DNA of 64,000 nucleotides from Parvibaculum sp040390855 (GCA_040390855.1 JAZJXO010000024.1:29704-93703), one strand, 5' to 3'; positions 49,962 through 59,571 are shown, counted from the first letter of the stretch. Notes: a model not told the origin generated them from the sequence alone. Program-made: numbers and translations.

Positions 49962-50926
49962 GGCTGGCGCTCGTTCGGAATGTTGCGGGCCAGCGCGTCG
50001 AGCACGGCCATGCGGACGGCGACGCCCATCTCGACCTGTTCGCGGATGACGCTGCGATTGATGTCGTCGGCGACGGCACTGTCGATTTCGACGCCGCGGT
50101 TCATCGGGCCGGGATGCATGATGAGCGCGTCGGGCTTGGCGTAGCCGAGCTTTTCGTAGTCGAGGCCGTAATAGTGGAAATACTCGCGCTGCGACGGCAC
50201 GTAGGAGCCGGACATGCGTTCGAGCTGCAAGCGCAGCATCATCACGATGTCGCAGCCTTCAAGGCCTTTGCGCATATCGTGGAAGACTTCGACGCCGAAA
50301 CGCTCGATGCCTTTGGGCAGCAGCGTCGGCGGGGCGACGACGCGGACGCGCGCGCCCATGATGTTCAGGAGCAGGATGTTCGATCGCGCCACGCGGCTAT
50401 GGAGAATGTCGCCGCAGATAGCGACGGTCATACCTTCGAGCGTGCCTTTGCGGCGGCGGATGGTGAGTGCATCAAGCAGCGCTTGCGTCGGATGTTCGTG
50501 GCTGCCATCGCCGGCATTGATGACCGAGCAGCCGACTTTCTGTGAGAGCAGTTCGACCGCGCCTGAGTCACCGTGGCGGATGATGATGAGGTCGGGATGC
50601 ATGGCGTTCAGCGTCATCGCCGTATCGACCAGCGTTTCGCCTTTTTTGATCGAGGAGGACGAGACCGACATGTTCATCACGTCAGCGCCGAGGCGCTTGC
50701 CCGCCAGTTCGAACGAGCTTTGTGTGCGTGTCGAGGCTTCGAAGAAGAGATTGATCTGTGTGCGCCCGCGCAGGACCGAGCCCTTTTTATCGACCTGACG
50801 GTTCTGCACGACATAGGTGTCGGCGAGATCGAGAAGGGAGGTAATGTCGGTGGCGGAAAGCCCTTCGATTCCCAGCAAGTGCCGGTGTGGGAAGATGGGT
50901 TTTGTCTGTGCGTCCGCGTTGGTCAT
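49958..50926 (-). CDS. pyrB: Aspartate carbamoyltransferase catalytic subunit
   Basis: A 322-residue enzyme that joins carbamoyl phosphate and aspartate in pyrimidine synthesis. The carbamoyl-phosphate motif is FFEASTRTQSSFE, followed by SSSSIKKGETLVDT, HEHPTQALLDA and the aspartate loop region RLQLERMSGSYVPSQREYF. No pyrI regulatory subunit is nearby; instead pyrC is coupled by a four-base overlap, the layout of the PyrB-PyrX type complex. Confidence 0.95.
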   Translation of the reverse strand: MTNADAQTKPIFPHRHLLGIEGLSATDITSLLDLADTYVVQNRQVDKKGSVLRGRTQINLFFEASTRTQSSFELAGKRLGADVMNMSVSSSSIKKGETLVDTAMTLNAMHPDLIIIRHGDSGAVELLSQKVGCSVINAGDGSHEHPTQALLDALTIRRRKGTLEGMTVAICGDILHSRVARSNILLLNIMGARVRVVAPPTLLPKGIERFGVEVFHDMRKGLEGCDIVMMLRLQLERMSGSYVPSQREYFHYYGLDYEKLGYAKPDALIMHPGPMNRGVEIDSAVADDINRSVIREQVEMGVAVRMAVLDALARNIPNERQP

Positions 50927-51044
50927 TAAAGCCGCATTGTATAGGGCGGTTTGCGCAGGGCTGCAAGTGTTTCTAGCCCTCTCCCCTATGGGAGAGGAAT
51001 TTTGGCCATGCTAGGCTCATGGTTAAAATCCTTGGGAGAATGCC

Positions 51045-52721
51045 ATGACCGAGAGCACCGATTTTGCCACGCATGAGGTCTTCAATCAGTCGCCGCCGTT
51101 GGAGAACTATAATCTCTTCACGTCGGACAAGGTGCTCACCGAGATTGTGACGCGCGAGGGGGCGGAGCAGGCCAAGGCGTCGCTCGGCGCATTCGGCGCG
51201 AAGATCGGCACGGCGGAGGTGATTGATCTCGGTCGGCAGGCGAACACCTATTTGCCGGTGCTGAAAAGTTTTGACCGCTTCGGTCATCGCATTGACCGCG
51301 TGGAGTTTCATCCCTCCTATCATCAGTTGATGTTTTTGTCGGTCGCCCAGGGTTTGCACGGTTCCCCATGGGATCATTTGCTCGACGGGGGTGCGCCGAA
51401 AAAGGGGGCCATCGTCGCGCGGCTCGCGGGCACTTACATGATGACGCAGATCGAGAGCGGACATGGTTGCCCCATTACCATGACCAATGCGGCGGTACCT
51501 GCGCTGATGTTTCAGTCCGACCTTGCGAAAGAGTGGGTGCCGCGCATTCTGTCGCGTGAATACGATCCGACCTTCACGTGCGCTGCGGACAAGAAAGGCG
51601 TGACCTTCGGCATGGGCATGACGGAGAAGCAGGGCGGGACGGATGTGCGAGCGAATACGACCACGGCGCGGGCGGTCGGCGCGGGCGGACCGGGAGCGGA
51701 ATATCACATCACGGGGCATAAGTGGTTTTTCTCCGCGCCGATGTGCGATGCGTTTCTCGTGCTGGCGCAGGCAAAGGGCGGCTTGTCGTGTTTTCTCATG
51801 CCGCGTTTCACGCCGGACGGCGCACCCAATGCGATCCGTATACAGAGGTTGAAGGACAAGGTCGGAAACAAGTCCAATGCCTCGTCGGAGGTCGAGTTTC
51901 AGGCCGCATCGGGCTGGTTGATCGGCGATGAGGGGCGCGGCGTGCGCAATATTCTGGAGATGGCGACTTATACGCGGCTTGATTGCGCTGTGGCCACCGC
52001 CGGCATGATGCGCGCGGCGGTGGTCAATGCTTTGCATCATTGTTCGTATCGCACGGTGTTTCAGAGAAAGCTCGTTGATCAGCCTTTGATGATGAATGTG
52101 CTGGCGGATTTGGCGATCGAGAACGAAGCGGCGGCGGCGCTCTCGTTCCGCGTCGCGCGGGCTTTCGATAATGCAGCGCATGACGAGGCGGAAGCGGCGT
52201 ATAAGAGGTTGATGACGCCGGTGACGAAATACTGGGTGTGCAAGCGCGCGCCGAACCTTGCCTATGAAGCGATGGAATGTCTCGGCGGCAACGGTTATGT
52301 CGAGGAAAGCATTGCGGGACGGATTTACCGCGAGATGCCGGTCAATGCGATTTGGGAAGGGTCGGGCAATGTGATGTGTCTCGACGTGCTGCGCGCGATA
52401 GGCCGCGAGCCGGAGGCGCTTGATGTTGTGCTGGCAGAGTTCGACGCGGCACGGGGCGCAAACGGGGCTTATGACGCGGCGCTTGAGGCGCTCAAGACAT
52501 CCTTTGCCGATACGGGTTCGCTGGAAGCGCGGTCGCGGCAGATTGTGGAACTGATGGCGAAAGTTGCGGCGGGCGCGGTCTTGTTACGCCATGCCCCGCA
52601 CGCTGTGGCCGATGCATTCTGCGCGACGCGGCTGGGGCGTGACTGGGGTGATATTTACGGGACGTTGCCTATGGGCCTTGATCAGCGCGCGATTTTGGAG
52701 CGCGCGGCGGTTCAGCGCTAG
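51045..52721 (+). CDS. AidB-like acyl-CoA dehydrogenase
   Basis: A 558-residue member of the acyl-CoA dehydrogenase superfamily, in the large AidB branch. An extra N-terminal segment (FNQSPPLENYNLFTSDKVL) is typical. FAD-binding motifs MTEKQGGTDVRA and HKWFFSAPMCDAFLVLAQA follow, then RRDVLRAIGREPEA-like terminal helices (DVLRAIGREPEALD) and the catalytic-loop neighbour GSGNVMCLDVLR. In E. coli AidB is made on alkylation stress and binds DNA; the role of stand-alone homologues is unclear. TGGGAG lies before the ATG. It is a single plus-strand gene between two minus-strand blocks, and its TAG shares CTAG with the AEC transporter gene. Confidence 0.88.
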   Translation: MTESTDFATHEVFNQSPPLENYNLFTSDKVLTEIVTREGAEQAKASLGAFGAKIGTAEVIDLGRQANTYLPVLKSFDRFGHRIDRVEFHPSYHQLMFLSVAQGLHGSPWDHLLDGGAPKKGAIVARLAGTYMMTQIESGHGCPITMTNAAVPALMFQSDLAKEWVPRILSREYDPTFTCAADKKGVTFGMGMTEKQGGTDVRANTTTARAVGAGGPGAEYHITGHKWFFSAPMCDAFLVLAQAKGGLSCFLMPRFTPDGAPNAIRIQRLKDKVGNKSNASSEVEFQAASGWLIGDEGRGVRNILEMATYTRLDCAVATAGMMRAAVVNALHHCSYRTVFQRKLVDQPLMMNVLADLAIENEAAAALSFRVARAFDNAAHDEAEAAYKRLMTPVTKYWVCKRAPNLAYEAMECLGGNGYVEESIAGRIYREMPVNAIWEGSGNVMCLDVLRAIGREPEALDVVLAEFDAARGANGAYDAALEALKTSFADTGSLEARSRQIVELMAKVAAGAVLLRHAPHAVADAFCATRLGRDWGDIYGTLPMGLDQRAILERAAVQR

Positions 52722-53632
52722 CCGTAAATCCAGAGCATCAGAGGCATCGTGATCACGGCGAGGATGGTGCCGCCGGTGATGACGCTCGCCATCAGGTCCA
52801 TGTCGCCGCCGAGCTGGCGGGCCAGCACATAGGATGATGTGGCCCCCGGCACCGACGCGCAGATGAGGACGACAAGGCGCGGCAGGCCGGTGACGCCGAG
52901 GACATAGCAGGCGGTCATCATCACCACCGGCATGACGAGAAGTTTCAATGCGCTGGTGTAGAGAACAGGAAGTTTCTCGTCGATCATGTGGCCGATACTG
53001 AGGCCAGCCCCGACGGACAAGAGGCCCAGTGTGAGCGAGGCATCGCCGATGATTTTCGCGGTGATGGCGAGCGAGCCGGGCAGGCCGATGCCGGTGGCGT
53101 TAAGGAAAATGCCAAGCGCGCAAGCGATGAGCAGCGGATTTTTGGCAAGCACTTTGCCGATGGCGACGGGATGGATCGGTTCGCGGAGTGCGTAATGCGT
53201 CAGCGCGATGATGCAGCTTGTATTGGCGATGGGCACAAGGACCGCGACGGCAACAGCGGCCATGGTAACGCCGTCCTTGCCATAGAGCGAGGCGATGGCG
53301 GCGAGCGCCACAAATGTGTTCCAGCGGACGGCGCCTTGAAAGACGCTTGAAAAGGCCGGACCTGAGAGGTGATAGAAATTGTGGCCGATGATGAGGATGA
53401 TGATGATGGCGATCTGGCCTGTGGCCAGCGCGGCCGCCATTGGCCAGACGTCGAAGCTCGAAAGATCGGCGGTGGCGAGCGTGTGGAGCAGCAGCGCCGG
53501 AAACATGATGAAGTAGTTGAGTTGGTCGAGCGGCAGCCAGACGCCGTCTCCCGGAAAGCCGCGCCGCTGGAGAAGGAAGCCCAGACCGATGACGAGGAAG
53601 ACGGGGATGAGCGGCGTCAGGATGGCGAGCAC
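52718..53632 (-). CDS. AEC-family transporter
   Basis: A 304-residue membrane protein of the auxin efflux carrier family, with about ten hydrophobic spans in two five-helix halves. It has the N-terminal PVFLVIGLGFLLQRRGFP and the half-two motif LSVGAGLSIGHMIDEK. Members export or import organic anions such as malate or malonate. Start is GTG. It follows the MFS gene by 15 bases, so the two transporters may share a transcript. Substrate unknown. Confidence 0.85.
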   Translation of the reverse strand: MLAILTPLIPVFLVIGLGFLLQRRGFPGDGVWLPLDQLNYFIMFPALLLHTLATADLSSFDVWPMAAALATGQIAIIIILIIGHNFYHLSGPAFSSVFQGAVRWNTFVALAAIASLYGKDGVTMAAVAVAVLVPIANTSCIIALTHYALREPIHPVAIGKVLAKNPLLIACALGIFLNATGIGLPGSLAITAKIIGDASLTLGLLSVGAGLSIGHMIDEKLPVLYTSALKLLVMPVVMMTACYVLGVTGLPRLVVLICASVPGATSSYVLARQLGGDMDLMASVITGGTILAVITMPLMLWIYG

Positions 53633-53647
53633 TTGAGTGCCTCGTGT

Positions 53648-54928
53648 TTATTTGTTCAGGGACGGGTCGGTGATTTCCGGCGAGATGTCTTCGAGTGTAC
53701 GCCGCGCCGTCTCGGGAATGAAGAACATGACGGGGATAATCGCCAGAGGCGTGACGCCGAGTAAAATCACGATGGCAAGCGCATGGGAACCGACGAGAGA
53801 GAAGAGAGCGCTCTCGGCGGCGAGGCCCGCGACGCTGGCGGTCACGTTGATGACTGTGCGGGCGGCAGACGAGGTCGAGCGGTAGGAGGTGGGAAAGAGT
53901 TCCGCCCCCAGCGCGGCGAGCGTGACCTCGGAGGCGAAGTAGAAGAACAGAGCACAAATCCAGGCGACGACGAGGACTTGTGGATTGTTGGTGAGGTAGA
54001 AAATATAGAAGAGGCCGGTGACGAGGGCGATAGTGACCATCAGCACTTTGCGGCGACCCACCGCGTCGCTGATGCGGCCGGAGACGAAGTAGCCGCAGAT
54101 GGAGATAAGGCCTCCGCAGAGTTGGAGTAGCCCGACATTTGTGGGCGTGAAGCCGTGTGTTTCCTGCAAGTATTTCGAGATGAAGGCGAAGGTGGCGGCA
54201 AGGCCGAAGGAATAGGGCGCGGTGGTGGCGACCAGCGCGGCAAAGCGGCCGGGATAGGCGCGGACCAGCGAGGCGATGGGCGAGAGGTGCTCGCGGAAGG
54301 ACCGCGTGGTGGCGGCGCGGGCGGCTTTGAGATCGGCGAAGCGTTTGGTTTCTTTGAGCTGGCTGCGTGCAAGGATGATCACGCCGAGTCCCATCGCGCC
54401 GATCAGGTAGAAGTCGCGCCAGCCATGGGGCAGCACGTCGATCTGGGTATAGAGTATCGACGAGAGGCCATAGCCAAGTGTGCCCAGCGCGGCGAGGCGG
54501 CCGAGGGCCCAGCCGCGCATACGGGCGTCGATTTCCTCCGCGATGATGACGTAGCAGAGCATGTCCTCCGCATAGGAAAAACAGCGGGCCGCGGTTTGTA
54601 GCGCCATGAATTGCCAGGCGTTCTGGGCAAAGGCGGTGAGCACGGTGGCGAGCGTCATGCCGGTGATGGTGATAATGAGCAGGCGCTTGCGCCCCACGAT
54701 GTCGGCCATGAAGGCGAGCGGGAAGGCGAGCAGCACGCCGAAGCGGATCAGACCTGTGTAAAATCCGATCGTATCTTCGGGGATTTGAAGTGAAGCCTGA
54801 ATTTGCGGCAGTGCCAGCGAGAAAATCCCGAGATCGTAGTTGTTGATGAAGAGGGAGCTGCCGACGAGGAGGAGCAGGAGCTTTTGTTCGCGGGGAAGGA
54901 CGATTTTTTCCGATGACAAAGGACGCAA
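53648..54928 (-). CDS. MFS transporter
   Basis: A 426-residue protein with 12 predicted spans. The loop 2-3 motif LAFMADIVGRKRLL and its half-two copy FVSGRISDAVGRRKVLM mark the major facilitator superfamily, in the sugar-porter/metabolite-H+ symporter style. The start codon appears to be TTG (revcomp of CAA at 54926-54928), with no in-frame ATG near; the next internal ATG would cut the first helix. Substrate unknown. Confidence 0.85.
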   Translation of the reverse strand: MRPLSSEKIVLPREQKLLLLLVGSSLFINNYDLGIFSLALPQIQASLQIPEDTIGFYTGLIRFGVLLAFPLAFMADIVGRKRLLIITITGMTLATVLTAFAQNAWQFMALQTAARCFSYAEDMLCYVIIAEEIDARMRGWALGRLAALGTLGYGLSSILYTQIDVLPHGWRDFYLIGAMGLGVIILARSQLKETKRFADLKAARAATTRSFREHLSPIASLVRAYPGRFAALVATTAPYSFGLAATFAFISKYLQETHGFTPTNVGLLQLCGGLISICGYFVSGRISDAVGRRKVLMVTIALVTGLFYIFYLTNNPQVLVVAWICALFFYFASEVTLAALGAELFPTSYRSTSSAARTVINVTASVAGLAAESALFSLVGSHALAIVILLGVTPLAIIPVMFFIPETARRTLEDISPEITDPSLNK

Positions 54929-54952
54929 GCTCCGTCTTATAGCCGGTTGATG

Positions 54953-55423
54953 TTAAAGGGTTCTGAGGCGTTCGAGTGCGCCTTGGAGAATATAGGCGGC
55001 GGCCATTTTGTCCACGACTTCGGCGCGACGGGCGCGTGATGTGTCGGCCTCTAATAATGTGCGGGTGACGGCGGCTGTGGACATGCGCTCGTCCCAGAAA
55101 GTGAGCGGAATGGGCGTCAGCTTGTCGAGATTGCGGGCGAAAGCACGGGCGGACTGGGCGGCGGGGCCTTCGCTGCCGTCCATATTGATAGGCAATCCAA
55201 CGACAAAGAAGCCGACGTTATTGTGCGCAGCCAACTCCAGAAGGCGGGCGACATCGGCGGAAAATTTGGTGCGGCGGATGGTTTCCAGAGGCGTTGCGAC
55301 CGTCAAAGTGAGGTCGGCGATGGCGAGACCAATGGTTTTGGAGCCCAGATCGAGCCCCATGACGCGTGCGCCCTTCGGCAGCCCGTCGCGCAGTTCGGTC
55401 AGCGTCTTTACATTGCCGCTCAA
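54953..55423 (-). CDS. ruvX: Putative Holliday junction resolvase RuvX (YqgF)
   Basis: A 156-residue RNase-H-fold nuclease, also linked to 16S rRNA 5' maturation. The first acidic residue is in MGLDLGSKTIGLAIAD, then GLPINMDGSEG, WDERMSTAAV and the final Asp in VVDKMAAAYILQ. The length is normal. It lies 24 bases upstream of the MFS gene on the same strand and is divergent from gatC; in related genomes it sits directly between pyrB and gatC, so the MFS/AEC/AidB genes look inserted. Confidence 0.92.
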   Translation of the reverse strand: MSGNVKTLTELRDGLPKGARVMGLDLGSKTIGLAIADLTLTVATPLETIRRTKFSADVARLLELAAHNNVGFFVVGLPINMDGSEGPAAQSARAFARNLDKLTPIPLTFWDERMSTAAVTRTLLEADTSRARRAEVVDKMAAAYILQGALERLRTL

Positions 55424-55496
55424 GCCTTTGAATCCCTTATCTTCATTCTCTGTGGGGACATATCAGTCCCGTCCCTCAAATCCCACCAGAATCATG

Positions 55497-55524
55497 TCTC
55501 TCTTTATACCCATATATAGAGAGA
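55497..55524. promoter_or_regulatory. Inverted repeat between ruvX and gatC
   Basis: TCTCTCT-T-TATA, CCCA loop, TATA-T-AGAGAGA: 11 of 12 positions pair. It lies between two divergent genes, 74 bases before ruvX and about 124 before gatC, and could be an operator or part of overlapping promoters with the AT-rich centre. Confidence 0.5.
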
Positions 55525-55647
55525 GGGGCGTTGCGGCGCGGTACTCCGCTTTGTTATGTTCCGCCGAATCCTTACATGGGGCTTTGATGATGTGGCTACG
55601 AGCAGGTCACTTTGAAAGTCCTCGCAAACCAGAACAAAGGCACTCTT

Positions 55648-55935
55648 ATGTCGGTCGATCAAGACACGGTCCGGCGCATCGCCAGACTTGCGCGGATCGC
55701 AGTCCGGGACGATGAGCTTCCGGCGCTCGCGGGCGAACTCAATTCCATTCTCGGCTTTGTCGAGCAACTGGGTGAGGTCGATACGACGGGTGTGGAGCCG
55801 ATGACGAGCGCCGTCGCGGTGAAGATGAAAATGCGCGATGACGTTGTGACCTCTGGCAACCACCAGAAGGATGTGACGGCCAATGCGCCGAAATCGGAAG
55901 ACGGCTTCTATGTTGTGCCGCGTGTGGTGGAATGA
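55648..55935 (+). CDS. gatC: Aspartyl/glutamyl-tRNA amidotransferase subunit C
   Basis: A 95-residue subunit that clamps GatA to GatB in the amidotransferase making Gln-tRNA(Gln) and Asn-tRNA(Asn). Typical segments: TVRRIARLARIAV at the start, ELNSILGFVEQLGEVDTTGVEPM in the middle, and SEDGFYVVPRVVE at the end. The ATG at 55648 is the family start; an in-frame codon at 55612 is not conserved. The stop overlaps the gatA ATG by four bases. Confidence 0.95.
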   Translation: MSVDQDTVRRIARLARIAVRDDELPALAGELNSILGFVEQLGEVDTTGVEPMTSAVAVKMKMRDDVVTSGNHQKDVTANAPKSEDGFYVVPRVVE

Positions 55936-57413
55936 TGAGTGACCTGACAAAGCTGACACTGGCTGGTGCGCGTGATGCGCTGAAGGCCAAAGAGATTACG
56001 TCCAGCGAACTCACGGGCGCGTTCGTCAAGGCGATGGATGAGGCGCGTGTGCTCAATGCCTTCATCACCGAGACAGCCGATCAGGCGCTCGATATGGCCA
56101 AGGCGTCGGACGCCAGGCTCGTGAAGGGGGAGGGTGGGCCGCTCGAAGGTCTACCGCTCGGCATCAAGGACCTCTTTGCGACCAAGAATGTGCTGACGAC
56201 GGCTGGCAGTCACATTCTCGACGGTTTCAAGCCGCCTTACGAATCCACGGTGACGGCGAATCTCTGGCGCGACGGTGCAGTGATGCTCGGCAAGCTCAAC
56301 AATGACGAGTTCGCCATGGGCTCGTCCAACGAGACGAGCTATTACGGCCCCGTGATCAACCCGTGGCGGCGCAAGGGCAGCGATGCGAAGCTCGTTCCCG
56401 GCGGTTCGTCGGGCGGTTCGTCGGCAGCGGTTGCCGCCAACCTCTGCCTCGCGGCAACGGCAACGGATACGGGCGGCTCTATCCGTCAGCCTGCGTCATA
56501 CACCGGCACGGTCGGCATCAAGCCGACCTATGGCCGTTGCTCGCGCTGGGGCATCATTGCCTATGCCTCGTCGCTCGATCAGGCCGGTCCGATCACGCAT
56601 GACGTGCGCGACGCGGCGATCATGCTGGGCTCTATGGCAGGTTACGACGAGAAGGATTCCACAAGCGTTGACCGCCCCGTGCCCAATTATGAAGCCGTGC
56701 TCGGCCAGAGCGTGAAGGGTCTGCGCGTTGGTATTCCCAAGGAGTATCGCGTGGACGGGATGCCTGCCGAGATCGACGCATTATGGACGCGCGGCATGGA
56801 ATGGCTGAAGGCGGCGGGTGCAGAGATTGTCGATGTGAGCCTGCCCCACACAAAATATGCGCTGCCGACCTATTACATCGTGGCGCCTGCCGAGTGTTCG
56901 TCGAACCTCGCGCGCTATGACGGTGTGCGCTACGGGCTTCGCGTCGAGGGCAAGGACATCACCGATCTTTACGAGCAGACACGCGCGGCGGGTTTCGGGC
57001 CGGAAGTGCGTCGGCGCATTATGATTGGCACTTATGTTTTGTCGGCAGGCTATTACGACGCCTATTACCTCAAGGCCCAGCAGGTGCGCACGCTGATCGC
57101 GCAGGACTTTGCTAACGCCTATGCGAAATGCGACGTGCTGCTGACGCCGACGGCCCCGTCGGCCGCTTTCGGCATCGGAGAAAGCTCGGCGGACCCCATC
57201 GCCATGTATCTCAATGACGTGTTCACGGTGACGGTGAACCTTGCCGGTCTGCCCGCGATTTCGGTGCCTGCCGGATTGTCGGGCGAGGGATTGCCGCTCG
57301 GTTTGCAGTTTATCGGCAAGACATTTGATGAGGAGACGCTTCTGCGCACGGCCTATGCGCTGGAGCAGGCGGCGGAGTTCAAAGCCGCACCTACAAGCTG
57401 GTGGAGGACATGA
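55932..57413 (+). CDS. gatA: Aspartyl/glutamyl-tRNA amidotransferase subunit A
   Basis: A 493-residue amidase-signature enzyme that frees ammonia from glutamine. The Ser-cisSer-Lys triad is Lys79 (PLGIKDLF), Ser159 in the GGSSGGSS run and Ser183 in DTGGSIRQPA. The complex is needed for Gln-tRNA and probably Asn-tRNA in organisms without GlnRS. Overlaps gatC and gatB by four bases each. Confidence 0.97.
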   Translation: MMSDLTKLTLAGARDALKAKEITSSELTGAFVKAMDEARVLNAFITETADQALDMAKASDARLVKGEGGPLEGLPLGIKDLFATKNVLTTAGSHILDGFKPPYESTVTANLWRDGAVMLGKLNNDEFAMGSSNETSYYGPVINPWRRKGSDAKLVPGGSSGGSSAAVAANLCLAATATDTGGSIRQPASYTGTVGIKPTYGRCSRWGIIAYASSLDQAGPITHDVRDAAIMLGSMAGYDEKDSTSVDRPVPNYEAVLGQSVKGLRVGIPKEYRVDGMPAEIDALWTRGMEWLKAAGAEIVDVSLPHTKYALPTYYIVAPAECSSNLARYDGVRYGLRVEGKDITDLYEQTRAAGFGPEVRRRIMIGTYVLSAGYYDAYYLKAQQVRTLIAQDFANAYAKCDVLLTPTAPSAAFGIGESSADPIAMYLNDVFTVTVNLAGLPAISVPAGLSGEGLPLGLQFIGKTFDEETLLRTAYALEQAAEFKAAPTSWWRT

Positions 57414-58924
57414 CCATGACATTCTCTATGCAGCATCGTGAGCCGCGTGACGAAGATCTGATCAAGGGTGCGACGGGAGACTGGGAGATTATTCTCGGCC
57501 TCGAAGTCCATGCGCAGATTTCATCCAACGCCAAACTTTTCTCCGGCTCGTCGACCGCCTTCGGCGCGGAACCGAACACGCAGGTGAGCCTTGTCGACGC
57601 TGCAATGCCCGGCATGTTGCCGGTCATCAACCGCTATTGTGTCGAGCAGGCCATTAAAACCGGCCTCGGATTGCGGGCTCAGATCAATCTGCGTTCGGTG
57701 TTTGATCGGAAAAATTACTTCTATCCCGATCTGCCGCAGGGCTATCAGATTTCGCAGTTCAAGCATCCCATCGTCGGTGAGGGTGTTGTCGTGATTGATC
57801 TGGCGGGCGGGCGCAGCGTTGCCGTCGGCATCGAGCGCCTGCATATGGAACAGGACGCGGGCAAGAGCGTGCACGATCTCGCGCCGGGCAACAGCCATGT
57901 CGATCTCAATCGTTCCGGCGTCGCGCTGATGGAAATTGTCTCGAAGCCGGACATGCGTTCGTCGGATGAAGCACGGGCTTATGTAACAAAACTCCGTACC
58001 ATTCTTCGTTATCTCGGCACCTGCGACGGCAATATGGAGGAAGGTTCGCTTCGTGCGGACGTGAACGTTTCTGTGCGCCGCCCCGGTGCGCCGCTGGGTA
58101 CGCGTTGCGAAATCAAGAACGTGAATTCGATCCGTTTCATCGGTCAGGCGATCGAATATGAAGCGCGCCGACAGATTGAAATCCTCGAAGACGGCGGTTC
58201 CATCCGTCAGGAGACGCGGCTTTTCGATCCGAAGGCGGGCGAAACGCGTTCGATGCGCTCCAAGGAAGAGGCACATGACTATCGCTACTTCCCCGATCCG
58301 GATTTGCTTCCGCTGGTTGTCGAGCAGGCCGACGTTGACCGCATCGCAGCAAACTTGCCGGAGCTTCCGGATGATAAAAAGGCGCGTCTGATGTCTGAAT
58401 ACGGGTTGTCGGCCTATGACGCGACCGTTCTTGTCGGTGAAGCGGTGACGGCGGACTATTACGAAGCGATGATGAAATCGGGTTCCGGAAAACGCGATGC
58501 GAAGCTCGCTGTGAACTGGATGACGGGTGATTTATTCGGTGCGTTGAACCGCGAAGGGCACTCAATCGAGACCTCTCCGGTCACGCCGAAGCAGCTCGGA
58601 GAGCTGGTTGATCTCATCACGGACGGCACGATTTCGGGTCGAATCGCGAAGGACGTTTTTGATTCGATGTACAAAACGGGTCGTGACCCGCTCGAAATCG
58701 TCGAAAAAGACGGCTTGCGTCAGGTGACGGATACAGGCGCGATTGAGGCTGCGATTGATGCCATTCTGGCTGCCAATCCGGAGAAGGCTGCGCAAGCAAA
58801 AGAAAAGCCTGCGCTTGCAGGCTGGTTTGTCGGACAAGTCATGAAATCCACGTCTGGCAAGGCAAATCCGCAAGTCGTCAATAAAATTCTCAACGCAAAG
58901 TTGGGTATATCGTCCGACGACTGA
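57410..58924 (+). CDS. gatB: Aspartyl/glutamyl-tRNA amidotransferase subunit B
   Basis: A 504-residue subunit that phosphorylates the misacylated tRNA and uses ammonia from GatA. The kinase part has LGLEVHAQI, the PGMLPVINRYCVEQAI and DLPQGYQISQFKHPI motifs, and the C-terminal helical and YqeY-like tRNA-binding domains (AVNWMTGDLFGALN...). The ATG at 57410 shares ATGA with the gatA stop and has GGTGGAGG before it; an in-frame GTG at 57401 is less likely. Last gene of gatCAB. Confidence 0.96.
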   Translation: MTMTFSMQHREPRDEDLIKGATGDWEIILGLEVHAQISSNAKLFSGSSTAFGAEPNTQVSLVDAAMPGMLPVINRYCVEQAIKTGLGLRAQINLRSVFDRKNYFYPDLPQGYQISQFKHPIVGEGVVVIDLAGGRSVAVGIERLHMEQDAGKSVHDLAPGNSHVDLNRSGVALMEIVSKPDMRSSDEARAYVTKLRTILRYLGTCDGNMEEGSLRADVNVSVRRPGAPLGTRCEIKNVNSIRFIGQAIEYEARRQIEILEDGGSIRQETRLFDPKAGETRSMRSKEEAHDYRYFPDPDLLPLVVEQADVDRIAANLPELPDDKKARLMSEYGLSAYDATVLVGEAVTADYYEAMMKSGSGKRDAKLAVNWMTGDLFGALNREGHSIETSPVTPKQLGELVDLITDGTISGRIAKDVFDSMYKTGRDPLEIVEKDGLRQVTDTGAIEAAIDAILAANPEKAAQAKEKPALAGWFVGQVMKSTSGKANPQVVNKILNAKLGISSDD

Positions 58925-59050
58925 CGAAAAAATCCGTCCCCTCCGTCAACGGTTTGTAAACCACTTTCTGATGAGTGTGGTGTGACCGTGCTCGCACAAA
59001 ATTGCAACAGTGTGTTGCAGAGGTGAGCGACGACGCTCATATTATTTGAT

Positions 59051-59073
59051 GTGTCCGAGGGGTACTCGGGCAC
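59051..59073. repeat. Hairpin in the H1-like gene leader
   Basis: GTGTCCGAG and CTCGGGCAC pair over nine positions (one T-G) with a 5-base loop, 70 bases before the H1-like ATG, within a 220-base AT-rich gap after gatB. It may be a leader stem or a weak terminator for gatCAB; no T run follows. Confidence 0.5.
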
Positions 59074-59145
59074 GACGAGTATGTGCGTTGCGAGTCAATG
59101 GATTGTCGCCGGACGTTAACGGCACATCAGGAGCTAGAGAAAACT

Positions 59146-59556
59146 ATGGCTACTAAAGCAAAAGCGAAACCGACGGCTGCAAAGAAACCCGCCGCCGCCA
59201 AGAAGCCGGCAGCTAAGAAAGCTGCCGCCAAGAAGCCCGCAGTGAAGAAGCTTGCCGCCAAGACCACGGTCGCCAAGAAGAAACCCGCTGCGAAGAAAAA
59301 GCCTGCGGCTAAGAAGCCTGCTGTCAAAAAAGCAGCGGTGAAGAAGCCTGCGGTTAAGAAAGCCGCCGTCAAAAAGCCGGCAGCGAAGAAGCCCGCCGCC
59401 AAGAAGGCAGTGAAGAAGCCCGCCGTCAAAAAGGCCGCGGTCAAGAAGCCTGCCGTCAAAAAAGCAGTGAAGAAGCCTGCGGCCAAGAAGCCCGCAGTCA
59501 AGAAAGCTGCCGTGAAGAAGCCCGCTGCGAAGCGTAAGCCCGCCGCGAAGAAGTAA
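59146..59556 (+). CDS. Histone H1-like Lys/Ala/Pro-repeat DNA-binding protein
   Basis: A 136-residue protein made almost wholly of lysine, alanine, proline and valine in short units (KKPAAKK, KKPAVKK, KKAAVKK). It is strongly basic and unfolded in isolation, like bacterial histone H1 homologues and the AlgP tail. It likely binds DNA or RNA without sequence specificity and affects nucleoid packing. The ATG at 59146 has AGGAG upstream. The DNA is itself repetitive, so length should vary between strains. The TopA tail has the same unit type. Confidence 0.85.
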   Translation: MATKAKAKPTAAKKPAAAKKPAAKKAAAKKPAVKKLAAKTTVAKKKPAAKKKPAAKKPAVKKAAVKKPAVKKAAVKKPAAKKPAAKKAVKKPAVKKAAVKKPAVKKAVKKPAAKKPAVKKAAVKKPAAKRKPAAKK

Positions 59557-59571
59557 TGACTGTTAGTCGCC

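Noticed and set aside
59146..59556. Dense short repeats that might suggest a CRISPR or tandem array
   Set aside because: The repeats are codons of a Lys-Ala-Pro protein in one continuous frame with a ribosome site; no spacers.
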